Shown: positions 7,394 through 13,850, counted from the first letter of the stretch. The stretch is DNA of 13,850 nucleotides from Legionellales bacterium UBA4722 (GCA_002404295.1 DHJK01000065.1:8710-22559), one strand, 5' to 3'. Notes: generated by a model not told the origin, from the letters alone. Made by a program: numbers and translations.

Positions 7394-7771
7394 CTAAACC
7401 GGAGGTAATTTCTGTGCCTTCTCACTCTGAAACGCAATCACCGTCCCCGTAACCGTTTTTTCATCCTTAGCCAGATTAATCACAGCATCACCACCCATCC
7501 TAGCAGCTAGATCGCGCATCGCATCATGAATACAGGCTTCCTGCCTCTTGATTCCGCCCGGATTATAGTTGGAAATAACAGCTTGTCCAATAACAGTATA
7601 AGGCGCTTTAAGAGGTTTTTTATCGGTATAAACCGCAACCGCCAAAGGATTCTTTGTTTTAACAGCAGCTTGCTGGGTTGGTCTGTTCGCAGAGTCCTGA
7701 TTGTCCGCTGTGCTGCAACCGGATAAAAACAAACCTGTGTAAATAGAAAGAAGCAGGTATAATGTGCGCAT
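7394..7771 (-). CDS. Small outer-membrane lipoprotein of unknown function
   Basis: Predicted 125-residue lipoprotein. The N-terminus MRTLYLLLSIYTGLFLSGC is a lipoprotein signal peptide with lipobox LSGC (16-19); C19 would be lipidated, and the serine at +2 favours sorting to the outer membrane. A polar linker (20-40) precedes a compact domain (about 55-116) with YTVIGQAVISNYNPGGIKRQ and ARMGGDAVINL, somewhat like small GADAVI-type lipoprotein domains (YbjQ/DUF4156-like), but I do not recognise a defined family. The ATG at 7771 is chosen over an upstream in-frame start at 7843 because it begins the signal peptide and has AAGGA 7 nt upstream (7779-7783 on the minus strand). It is convergent with lpxC and divergent from tldD, so it is probably monocistronic. 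Confidence 0.85.
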   Translation of the reverse strand: MRTLYLLLSIYTGLFLSGCSTADNQDSANRPTQQAAVKTKNPLAVAVYTDKKPLKAPYTVIGQAVISNYNPGGIKRQEACIHDAMRDLAARMGGDAVINLAKDEKTVTGTVIAFQSEKAQKLPPV

Positions 7772-7876
7772 CGCAATGTCCTTTTTGCATGTTCTAAATG
7801 GTTTGATGCCACTATAGTAGCTCAAACAATCAAACCAGCACAAGAGACAGATTTTTTTACAATAGGTAACGAATAG
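7772..7876. promoter_or_regulatory. Divergent promoter region, lipoprotein gene / tldD
   Basis: These 105 bp separate the two divergent start codons. ACTATAGTA at 7811-7819 reads as a -10-like hexamer on both strands (TATAGT at 7813-7818 on plus; TATAGT or TACTAT on minus), with TTGTGC on the minus strand (7843-7838) 18 bp from TACTAT. The matches are partial, so the positions are tentative. Confidence 0.35.
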
Positions 7877-9325
7877 ATGACAAATTTTCTTGAACTAGCA
7901 CGTCGTGATTTATTAGAGCCAGCCGGATTGACAGATAGCCAATTACAAAATGTATTGGGCACCGTATTAGGCCATGCCATCGATAATGCCGATTTATATT
8001 TTCAATCCACCTACTCTGAAGCGTGGATTTTGGAAGATGGCATAATCAAAGGCGGCAGCTATGACATTGATCGCGGAGTAGGTGTACGTGCGATGAGTGG
8101 CGAGAAAACCGGTTTTGCTTATTCTGATGATATTGTCATGCCAGCATTAGAGCAGGCAGCGCATGCGGCTCGTAGTATTAGTATGCGACAAGGCCAGCAA
8201 GCAATTCCTAGTTATAGAAAAACCCAAGGCCATGAACTTTACTTGCCTGTGAACCCTCTAAACTCCATTAATGAAAATGATAAAGTGGCTTTAATGCAGC
8301 GATTAGATCGTTATGCCCGCAAGTTGGATCCGCGGGTCATACAAGTTAACGTCAGCCTGGCTGCCGAGTACGACACAGTGCTGGTGATGGCAAGCGACGG
8401 CCACCTTGCAGCGGATGTGCGACCCCTGGTACGTTTGAACGTGAGCGTAGTTGTTGAACAAGGTGCGCGGCGCGAACAAGGCTATGCAGGTGGCGGTGGC
8501 CGTTACGATTATTTATATTTCCTTGAAGGCGATCGTGCAGAAGGGTACGCGCGCGAAGCTGTGCGGCAAGCATTAGTTAATCTTGAAGCCGTTGCAGCAC
8601 CTGCTGGCATGATGCCCGTCGTGCTAGGCCCAGGTTGGCCGGGTGTGTTATTGCATGAAGCCGTGGGTCATGGTTTAGAAGGTGATTTTAATCGTAAAGG
8701 TTCTTCTGCTTTTAGTGGCCGTATGGGACAACAAGTCGCATCTAGCGTCTGTACCGTAGTCGATGATGGCACACTCCCTAATCGTCGCGGTTCTCTCAAT
8801 ATAGATGATGAAGGCACACCTACCCAATGCACCGTACTCATTGAAAAAGGTATTTTGCGAAACTACATTCAAGATAAACGTAATGCACGATTAATGGGAA
8901 TGCAATCCACAGGCAACGGACGCCGTGAATCGTATGCCCATATCCCCATGCCGCGCATGACCAATACGTATATGTTAGCAGGCGAATCTACACCAGAAGA
9001 AATTATCAGCTCGGTAAAAAAAGGTATTTATGCCGTTAATTTTGCAGGCGGCCAAGTGGATATTACCTCGGGTAAATTTGTTTTTTCAGCGAGTGAGGCG
9101 TATCTGATTGAAAATGGCAAAATAACGGTACCGGTAAAAGGCGCAACGTTAGTAGGTAATGGGCCTGAAGTGATGACTAAAATTTCGATGGTGGGAAATG
9201 ATTTGCAGTTAGATTCAGGAATTGGAATTTGTGGGAAAGATGGCCAGAGCGTTCCTGTAGGGGTAGGGCAGCCAACGTTGAAGGTGGATATGATGACGGT
9301 GGGTGGGACGGCAGAGTCCGAGTAA
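7877..9325 (+). CDS. tldD: Metalloprotease subunit TldD
   Basis: Catalytic subunit of the cytosolic TldD/TldE heterodimeric zinc protease, which in E. coli degrades unfolded or small peptides, processes microcin B17 and affects CcdA stability. The protein has 482 residues, near the E. coli length. The zinc motif HEAVGH (HExxxH) is at 260-265 with H260, E261 and H265, followed by GLEGDFNRKGSSAFSGR. The third zinc ligand is expected to be C452 in GIGICGKDGQ. The N-terminal domain contains the usual EDGIIKGG and RGVGVRAMSGEKTGFAYSDD blocks. All key residues are present. The ATG at 7877 gives the normal N-terminus, with only a weak AGG upstream. Its partner pmbA/tldE is encoded 2.1 kb downstream on the same strand, with three unrelated genes in between. 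Confidence 0.95.
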   Translation: MTNFLELARRDLLEPAGLTDSQLQNVLGTVLGHAIDNADLYFQSTYSEAWILEDGIIKGGSYDIDRGVGVRAMSGEKTGFAYSDDIVMPALEQAAHAARSISMRQGQQAIPSYRKTQGHELYLPVNPLNSINENDKVALMQRLDRYARKLDPRVIQVNVSLAAEYDTVLVMASDGHLAADVRPLVRLNVSVVVEQGARREQGYAGGGGRYDYLYFLEGDRAEGYAREAVRQALVNLEAVAAPAGMMPVVLGPGWPGVLLHEAVGHGLEGDFNRKGSSAFSGRMGQQVASSVCTVVDDGTLPNRRGSLNIDDEGTPTQCTVLIEKGILRNYIQDKRNARLMGMQSTGNGRRESYAHIPMPRMTNTYMLAGESTPEEIISSVKKGIYAVNFAGGQVDITSGKFVFSASEAYLIENGKITVPVKGATLVGNGPEVMTKISMVGNDLQLDSGIGICGKDGQSVPVGVGQPTLKVDMMTVGGTAESE

Positions 9326-9481
9326 TTTTTACTGAAAAGCAAAGTCTAATTTTACCGTCATTAATACCTTTTTAAAAATATTATGAAAGTGGAAATCGCT
9401 GAATAGTAACGTTCCTGCAAGTTTATGAATATACAGCATTTCGGAAAATTGTCGCACTTCTAGATAGAATTCACCAAAAGA

Positions 9482-9536
9482 TAAGGTTGACAATCTTTGG
9501 TGTAAGGTTGACAATTGTGGATGATAAGGTTGACAA
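9482..9536 (+). promoter_or_regulatory. Three direct repeats TAAGGTTGACAA, probable operator
   Basis: The identical 12-mer TAAGGTTGACAA occurs at 9482-9493, 9503-9514 and 9525-9536. Start-to-start distances are 21 and 22 bp, about two helical turns, so all three copies face the same side of the DNA. The last copy ends 18 bp before the ATG of the downstream winged-helix regulator. Binding by that regulator (autoregulation) is an inference. Each copy also contains the -35 consensus TTGACA; the first could pair with GACAAT at 9510-9515. TAGAAT at 9465-9470 is another possible -10, placing the repeats just downstream of transcription start. Confidence 0.7.
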
Positions 9537-9542
9537 ACGGGC

Positions 9543-9546
9543 GAGG
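9543..9546 (+). promoter_or_regulatory. Ribosome binding site of the regulator gene
   Basis: GAGG lies 8 nt before the ATG at 9555, just after the third direct repeat. It supports the start, and places ribosome binding close to any protein bound at the third repeat. Confidence 0.6.
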
Positions 9547-9554
9547 TAATCAAA

Positions 9555-10592
9555 ATGAAAAAAGTGCGCGCGAGAGGCGAGGACATTCGAAGATTTATTA
9601 TTAGTCATATAGAAAAACACCCAGCCAATATCAGCAAGGTCACAGCCCAACATTTTAATATTACTCGTCAAGCGGTCAATAAACATTTGCAAAGATTGTC
9701 AGCAGAACATGCGCTGATTGAAAGTGGCCAGACCCGAAAGCGAGTTTACAAATTAGCTCCCCTCTTAGAATGTAGCCATGTTTATAAGATTATACCGGGG
9801 TTAGCTGAGGATCTTGTGTGGAGTAGAGAGGTGCAAACGGTGTTAGGTGCAATGCCAGATAATGTTCTTAATATTTGGCATTATGGCTTTACTGAAATGT
9901 TTAATAATGCAATCGATCATTCTTCTGGCTCAGAGATACGGGTTAAAATAATAAAAACAGCCGCAAGTACTGAGATAGAAGTCACGGACAACGGTTTAGG
10001 TATATTTAAGAAAATTCAAGCTGCATTAAATTTATTAGATGAGCGTCATGCTCTTCTAGAGCTTTCGAAAGGAAAGCTAACAACAGATCCAAAACGCCAT
10101 AGTGGTGAAGGTATATTTTTCACTTCCAGAATGTTTGACTCTTATGGCATTTTATCTGGCGGAGTTTATTTTTCTCATGATTTTGGCGAGCCGGAAGATT
10201 GGTTGCTAGAAAGGGAACAGTTTGGAGGAACGCGCGTGTGGATGAAGTTGCATAACCATACCTCACGAACTATTAAAAAAATATTTGATCAGTATACTTC
10301 TGGTGACGATTATGGATTTAATAAAACAGTTGTACCTGTCAGTTTGGCACAGTATGGAAATGATCAGCTTATTTCCAGGTCTCAAGCAAAACGGCTTTTG
10401 GCAAGAGTTGAACTATTCAAAGTTGTTATATTTGATTTTAGAGGCATAGAGTCAATTGGCCAAGCATTTGCAGATGAAATTTTTAGAGTATTTGCAAACC
10501 AGCATCCTAGTATTGAACTAGCGTTGATTCATGCGAATTCTTATGTGAAACAGATGATTGAAAGGGCTAAGCTGGGATTATCTATTAAATAA
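9555..10592 (+). CDS. Winged-helix / GHKL ATPase / STAS-like (DUF4325) regulator
   Basis: Predicted cytosolic DNA-binding switch protein of 345 residues with three parts. Residues about 8-68 form a helix-turn-helix (VTAQHFNITRQAVNKHLQRL, 29-48) with a basic wing. Residues about 85-235 form a GHKL ATPase: N-box E114-x3-N118-A-I-D-H122 as in SpoIIAB/RsbW-type anti-sigma kinases, G1 box DNGLGI (145-150), HSGEGI (182-187) and GGTRVWMKL (224-232). Residues about 258-340 resemble the STAS-like DUF4325, with FDFRGIESIGQAFADEIFRVF at 293-313. One chain therefore combines DNA binding, ATP binding or kinase function and an anti-anti-sigma-like module. S300 aligns roughly where SpoIIAA is phosphorylated (inference). 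Three direct repeats lie immediately upstream. It is convergent with darP, 14 bp away. Its targets are unknown. Confidence 0.85.
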   Translation: MKKVRARGEDIRRFIISHIEKHPANISKVTAQHFNITRQAVNKHLQRLSAEHALIESGQTRKRVYKLAPLLECSHVYKIIPGLAEDLVWSREVQTVLGAMPDNVLNIWHYGFTEMFNNAIDHSSGSEIRVKIIKTAASTEIEVTDNGLGIFKKIQAALNLLDERHALLELSKGKLTTDPKRHSGEGIFFTSRMFDSYGILSGGVYFSHDFGEPEDWLLEREQFGGTRVWMKLHNHTSRTIKKIFDQYTSGDDYGFNKTVVPVSLAQYGNDQLISRSQAKRLLARVELFKVVIFDFRGIESIGQAFADEIFRVFANQHPSIELALIHANSYVKQMIERAKLGLSIK

Positions 10593-10606
10593 GAGGCTGT
10601 TTATTA

Positions 10607-11086
10607 TTATATATCAATCAATCCTTTTAAGTACTGAAACAAAACCTTATCAGGAGTTCCTTTTTTCTTAGCATTACGCACTAGCTGTCTAAGCCGTTGC
10701 CTCTCCCCTTGAGGATATTGCAACAAAAATTCTTGCATCACTTCATCTTCCCCAGCAACCAACTTATCTCGCCATCGCTCAATCTGATGAAACTTCGCTT
10801 TACCCTGTTGGCTTTTCAACGCGAATTTATCTATCGCTGCTTGAATCGGCGTCACATCTTCAACATCACGCATCAAGCGGCCAATATATTGCAATTGTCT
10901 ACGTTTTGCGCCATGACTGGGAAGAGTGCGTGCTGCGATGATAGCTTCTAATAAAGCACTATCTAAAGGAACTTTAGACAATTGTGCCGCAGGCAGCTCT
11001 ACTAAAATTTCACCAATTTTTTGTAGAGCAATCATATCGCGTTTACGTTTTGATTTACTGTCAAACGGCACACTGTCGTCTTGCAT
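10607..11086 (-). CDS. darP: Ribosome biogenesis factor DarP (YjgA, DUF615)
   Basis: Homologue of E. coli YjgA/DarP, which associates with pre-50S particles and assists late large-subunit assembly. The 159-residue, lysine/arginine-rich helical protein shows the family blocks SKSKRKRDMIALQKIGE (11-27), KVPLD (38-42), RRQLQYIGRLMRD (62-74), ERWRDKL (103-109) and RQRLRQLVRNAKKK (129-142), and ends in FQYLKGL. It is somewhat shorter than the E. coli protein (183), mostly because the acidic N-terminal extension is short. The start at 11086 keeps the SKS-KRD block; no clear SD precedes it. It begins 11 nt after the stop of the small exported protein gene and is probably co-transcribed with it. pmbA diverges from this pair, an arrangement close to the yjgA-pmbA neighbourhood in E. 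coli. Confidence 0.92.
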   Translation of the reverse strand: MQDDSVPFDSKSKRKRDMIALQKIGEILVELPAAQLSKVPLDSALLEAIIAARTLPSHGAKRRQLQYIGRLMRDVEDVTPIQAAIDKFALKSQQGKAKFHQIERWRDKLVAGEDEVMQEFLLQYPQGERQRLRQLVRNAKKKGTPDKVLFQYLKGLIDI

Positions 11087-11097
11087 TATAATATAGC

Positions 11098-11358
11098 TTA
11101 TTGTGCAGCTGCAGCAGCTGGAGCAACTTGCTCTACTGGTGCTGCTTTTGGAGCTGTGTGATGATGCTTGTATTTTGTGTTAGCGCAATGATGAGCACGA
11201 TGACCTTTTTTAACAGCAGGTTTAGTTGTTGTTGTAGTTTGGTCAGTTGTGGTCACTTGTTGAGCGCTAGCATCAGGTGTTGCAACTTCGTCTGCTGCAA
11301 ATGCAACTGGTGCTGCGAAAACGGATGCGGTAAGTAATACAGCGATAAATTTTTTCAT
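11098..11358 (-). CDS. Small exported Ala/Thr/His-rich protein
   Basis: Predicted 86-residue protein with a classical signal peptide: basic start MKK, hydrophobic core IAVLLTASVFAAPVAF and cleavage site AFA|A after residue 21. The mature part has low complexity: a Thr/Gln run (36-45), a Lys/His segment with HRAHHC (53-58) and KHHH (64-67), and an Ala/Pro tail ending in AAAAAQ. The His/Cys cluster could bind metal ions, but this is inference and no family is recognised. GGAG lies 10 nt before the ATG on the minus strand, and the signal peptide confirms that this frame is real rather than the overlapping plus-strand frame. It is followed by darP after 11 nt and is divergent from pmbA. Confidence 0.82.
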   Translation of the reverse strand: MKKFIAVLLTASVFAAPVAFAADEVATPDASAQQVTTTDQTTTTTKPAVKKGHRAHHCANTKYKHHHTAPKAAPVEQVAPAAAAAQ

Positions 11359-11437
11359 GTTTGCTTTTCTCCAATGTTAAAGTTAAGGCGATTAGGATAC
11401 TATAAAATTATTAAAATGAATACGAGAGAAATAAAAA
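11359..11437. promoter_or_regulatory. Divergent promoter region, exported protein-darP / pmbA
   Basis: This 79-bp gap holds the control signals of both transcripts. ACTATAAAA at 11399-11407 offers -10-like hexamers on both strands (TATAAA at 11401-11406 on plus; TATAGT, 11404-11399, on minus). No convincing -35 boxes are seen. GAGAGA (11424-11429) is the likely ribosome binding site of pmbA, and CTCC (11369-11372) reads GGAG for the minus-strand gene. Confidence 0.4.
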
Positions 11438-12781
11438 ATGGTTGAATTGGTTCAAGCTGGTTATTCTGCAACACATCTAAAGACATTAGTAGCTGAAATT
11501 TTAGACGAAGCGCGGAAACAAGGTGCGACTGCCGCTGAAGTGGATGTAGGCGCTAACAAAGGTTTTTCAGTTACAGTTCGTAAAGGTGATGTTGAGTCAG
11601 TCGAATATCATCAAGATAAGGTCATCGACATTACAGTCTACTTTGGCAAGCGCTCAGGGTCTTCAAGCCTCTCCGATTTTAGACCAGAAGCAATCCGGTT
11701 AGCGATCCAGGCAGCCTGTAATATTGCGCGTTTTACCGATGAAGACCCTTGCTCAGGCTTAGCTGATAAAAGCAGTTTGGCTTTTAATTATCCAGAATTA
11801 GAGCTAGCGTATCCATGGTCTATCACCGTCGAACAAGCCATTGAAATGTCTAAAAAGTGTGAAGCAATTGCCTTAGCCTATGATAAACGCATTACCAATT
11901 CTGATGGCGCCAGTATTTCAACCATGGAAGCCTGGAACGTCTACGGCAACTCAGAAGGTTTTATTGGTATCTTCCCCGTCACTCGACATGAGATGAGCTG
12001 TATGCTGATTGCATCAGAAGGCGAGGACATGCAAAGAGATTACAGTTACACCGTCGCCTGTGATCCTCAATTATTAACATCTGTTGACCGCATTGCTGAA
12101 GAAGCTGCAAAGCGCACAGTGAGTCGTCTAAATGCACAGTGCCTAACAACACGTCGTGTACCTGTTATATTTGCGGCCGAAGAAGCCAGAGGCTTACTGG
12201 GTCATTTCATGACAGCAATCACCGGTAGTAATCTCTATCGCAAAACCTCTTTTTTATTAGATCATTTAGGCAAACCCATTTTTCCCTCCCATATTTCCAT
12301 CGATGAACGCCCTCATTTAGCGAAAGGTTTAGGAAGTGCCCCTTTTGATGATGATGGTGTTGCAACACGTCCAAATGTCTTCATTAAAGATGGCATTTTA
12401 CAAAGCTATAGCTTGGGGGTGTACGCCGCTAGAAAATTAGAGATGCAAACAACAGGTAACGCAGATGGCGCGCATAATTTATTTATTACAACCGGCAAAA
12501 AAGAGTTGCCTGCGTTATTAAAAACAATGGGCACTGGATTGTTAGTGACTGAATTAATGGGTCAAGGTATTAATTTAGTGAATGGCGATTACTCACGCGG
12601 CGCAGCGGGCTATTGGATTGAAAATGGCGAGATTCAATATCCGGTTGAAGAAATAACGATCGCTGGAAATCTGCAAGATATGTATAAGAATTTAGTTGAG
12701 GTAGGTGCTGATGTTGATGTGCGTGGGAATATCAGGACAGGGTCTATTTTGTTGGAAGAGATGATGGTGGCAGGGGATTAG
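11438..12781 (+). CDS. pmbA: Metalloprotease subunit PmbA/TldE
   Basis: Partner subunit of TldD in the heterodimeric TldD/TldE protease. The 447 residues match the family length (about 450 in E. coli) and share the TldD fold, with AAEVDVGANKGFSVTVRKGDVESVEYHQDK (33-62) in the N-terminal domain and TGNADGAHNLFI near the C-terminal domain. Where TldD has the zinc motif HExxxH, this protein reads FAAEEARGLLGHF (245-257) and lacks the paired histidines, as expected for the non-zinc TldE subunit. GAGAGA upstream and the normal family N-terminus support ATG 11438. It diverges from the exported protein-darP pair. tldD upstream on the same strand is separated by 2.1 kb, so the two subunits are probably transcribed separately. 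Confidence 0.94.
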   Translation: MVELVQAGYSATHLKTLVAEILDEARKQGATAAEVDVGANKGFSVTVRKGDVESVEYHQDKVIDITVYFGKRSGSSSLSDFRPEAIRLAIQAACNIARFTDEDPCSGLADKSSLAFNYPELELAYPWSITVEQAIEMSKKCEAIALAYDKRITNSDGASISTMEAWNVYGNSEGFIGIFPVTRHEMSCMLIASEGEDMQRDYSYTVACDPQLLTSVDRIAEEAAKRTVSRLNAQCLTTRRVPVIFAAEEARGLLGHFMTAITGSNLYRKTSFLLDHLGKPIFPSHISIDERPHLAKGLGSAPFDDDGVATRPNVFIKDGILQSYSLGVYAARKLEMQTTGNADGAHNLFITTGKKELPALLKTMGTGLLVTELMGQGINLVNGDYSRGAAGYWIENGEIQYPVEEITIAGNLQDMYKNLVEVGADVDVRGNIRTGSILLEEMMVAGD

Positions 12782-12805
12782 TTATAAACTGACAGTAACT
12801 ATTCA

Positions 12806-12829
12806 GCGCCTCCTAATGTGTCATTCCCT
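12806..12829 (+). repeat. Partial copy of family C repeat end
   Basis: The stretch agcgcctcctaatgtg followed by tcattccc matches the outer arm of the element at 7158-7332 (agcg...cctaat...tgtcattccc). After tcattccc the sequence diverges, so this looks like a single end or decayed remnant just downstream of pmbA. Confidence 0.55.
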
Positions 12830-12887
12830 GCTGCGGCGCACTAGCATCCGGTATATTGGTCTTATAAATGCGCAGCTGCTTAGGGCG

Positions 12888-12954
12888 CCTCTCCCCTTGT
12901 GGGAGAGGTCGACGCCGAAGGCGGCGGGTGAGGGGTGCTTTTAGCGGCATTGCG
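12888..12954. repeat. Solo copy of family A repeat (hairpin block plus arm)
   Basis: Read on the minus strand this matches 81-141: ccgctaaaagcaccc, then a variable middle, then the hairpin cctctccc/gggagagg (here 12888-12895 / 12901-12908, 5-nt loop). The arm gggtgcttttagcggc at 12933-12948 is the same as 1-16. No second arm follows, so only half an element is present. The middle contains an extra small palindrome, cgccgaaggcg. It lies between the convergent pmbA and coiled-coil genes. Confidence 0.7.
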
Positions 12955-13025
12955 TATGAATTTTAAAAGCTGCTTTTTAATTATATAGGTAAACTTAGAG
13001 CTGAATTGTTATGTCGCAAAACTTA

Positions 13026-13054
13026 CCCCGCACATCTGTTGTGGGGTTTTCTTT
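13026..13054 (+). terminator. Terminator-like hairpin between pmbA and coiled-coil gene
   Basis: ACCCCGCA pairs with TGTGGGGT in an 8-bp stem (one G-U pair on the plus strand) with a 7-nt loop, followed by TTTTCTTT. A TTTT also lies a few bases beyond the stem on the minus strand (plus positions about 13018-13021), so it may serve the minus-strand coiled-coil gene ending at 13066 as well as read-through from pmbA. Confidence 0.5.
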
Positions 13055-13065
13055 AAAGGAATCCT

Positions 13066-13850
13066 TTATGGTCCACTCATTCGCCTTGGTTCTTGTGGAG
13101 CATCGATCTTCTCTTTTGGCTGATTCATAATCGTTTGATTATCCGCTTTATGCGTTTCTAGTCTTACTTTGGTGACCTTTAATGTTTCATGTATATTAGT
13201 AATGTGAGCGGTAAATTTTTGTATCTTTTTGAAGTTTAAATCGAGGCTAGCGTACTTTTCATTAAGTTTCCCCTCTACTTCACGAATTTTTTCCTTTTTT
13301 ACACTTTTGCGCATCAATGATTTATTTTCAATTTTATTTACTGCTTTATTTGTTTTTATTTGTTCCTCAGCTTTACAAATACTTGTATTTTTTCTGACTG
13401 CTTCTACACCTGATTTTACGTCTAAGATCATTTTTTCCAGTTCATTTGTTTTAGCTTCTAATATCGTCGTTTTGTTTAGTTCAGCGTTTATAACTTCTGT
13501 TATCCTATCTATCTCCTTTGTTAGGTCCTTTTTTTCGGCGCCGGTTGTGTGAGGTTCAAATGCCTTCAGTTCATTCAGTTTAGTTATGTTGGTTCTTAAT
13601 GTCTCAGGTTCTGCTCCCTGCATATCCTGAAGATCTCGTTCTGCTCTCATTAACACGATCATTTTATTCTCTAATACGATTTTAGAATCTGTAAGCATTT
13701 GAACTCGATCAAAATCTGCTGAAACTAAAGCACGTTCATTTTTTCTAAAAACGCCTTCAAATTCACCATTGACACCCACTCTGATTGCGCCCGGCGGGCT
13801 ATACTCAATCAGCTTACCATCTGGCCCTTTAAGAATGTAAATTTCTTTCG
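13066..13850 (-). CDS. Coiled-coil protein of unknown function, 5' end outside window
   Basis: Only the C-terminal 260 residues are visible. A GTG at 13779 could be called as a start, but the frame stays open from there to the window edge and reads like protein (EIYILKGPDGKLIEYS), so the real start lies beyond 13850. The first visible 50 residues look globular. The rest is rich in Lys, Glu, Asn and Leu with heptad-like spacing, for example about 13700-13600, 13480-13420 and 13330-13130 on the plus coordinates, suggesting long coiled coils. The tail is polar and proline-containing (QPKEKIDAPQEPRRMSGP). There is no membrane segment. I do not recognise a family. Long coiled-coil proteins of this kind are common among secreted effectors of Legionella and Coxiella relatives, but that is only a suggestion here. 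Confidence 0.65.
   Translation of the reverse strand, partial: KEIYILKGPDGKLIEYSPPGAIRVGVNGEFEGVFRKNERALVSADFDRVQMLTDSKIVLENKMIVLMRAERDLQDMQGAEPETLRTNITKLNELKAFEPHTTGAEKKDLTKEIDRITEVINAELNKTTILEAKTNELEKMILDVKSGVEAVRKNTSICKAEEQIKTNKAVNKIENKSLMRKSVKKEKIREVEGKLNEKYASLDLNFKKIQKFTAHITNIHETLKVTKVRLETHKADNQTIMNQPKEKIDAPQEPRRMSGP

Noticed and set aside
7772..7843. Longer start for the lipoprotein
   Set aside because: It would bury the lipoprotein signal peptide 24 residues inside the protein, and a good AAGGA precedes the inner ATG.
9482..9536. Short repeat array as a CRISPR
   Set aside because: Only three 12-bp repeats with about 10-nt spacers; far too short for a CRISPR, and helical phasing points to protein binding.
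9530..9558. Promoter from the third TTGACA
   Set aside because: A -10 at normal spacing would fall on the start codon, so this copy cannot drive the gene.
11101..11337. Plus-strand cysteine-rich open frame opposite the small exported protein
   Set aside because: The minus-strand frame has a clear signal peptide and ribosome binding site; the Cys-rich reading is just the complement of Ala/Thr codons.
13229..13552. Plus-strand 107-codon hydrophobic frame
   Set aside because: It is the antisense of Lys/Glu-rich coiled-coil codons, which always yields Phe/Leu/Ser-rich pseudo-membrane sequence.
1..13850. tRNA, rRNA or integrase/attachment site
   Set aside because: No cloverleaf, rRNA segment or recombinase frame was seen on either strand by inspection.

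Overview
The window looks like chromosome of a gammaproteobacterium, most plausibly a host-associated lineage near Legionellales/Coxiellaceae. This rests on gene content (rml, galU, ugd, lpxC, tldD, pmbA, darP), fairly AT-rich DNA, small palindromic repeats scattered between and even inside genes, and a coiled-coil protein of unknown type at the right edge. The taxonomic placement is inference; no rRNA or other marker is present.

Left part (1-7155): envelope sugar and lipid A genes, all on the + strand. A palindromic repeat (1-142) precedes rmlD and rmlB (dTDP-L-rhamnose synthesis, overlapping by 29 bp). A 193-bp gap then leads to a tightly packed galU / membrane glycosyltransferase / ugd operon, whose genes overlap by 13 and 4 bp. 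It would make UDP-glucose, convert it to UDP-glucuronate, and supply a GT-C type polytopic transferase. The transferase carries a 146-bp palindromic element inserted in its coding region without loss of the reading frame. lpxC (committed step of lipid A synthesis) follows with its own extended -10 promoter; it is not next to ftsZ here.

Middle part (7156-12781): another palindromic element separates lpxC from a convergent small lipoprotein gene. That gene is divergent from tldD. pmbA (tldE), the partner subunit of TldD, lies 2.1 kb further on. Between the two protease genes sit a three-domain regulator (winged helix, GHKL ATPase, STAS-like DUF4325), preceded by three 12-bp direct repeats spaced two helical turns apart, and on the opposite strand darP plus a small exported His/Ala-rich protein. 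The regulator with its repeat array is the most interesting unit in the window.

Right part (12782-13850): an intergenic stretch holds remnants of two repeat families and a terminator-like hairpin. It is followed by the 3' part of a minus-strand gene for a Lys/Glu-rich coiled-coil protein whose frame stays open to the window edge. No rRNA, tRNA, CRISPR array, transposase or phage gene was seen.
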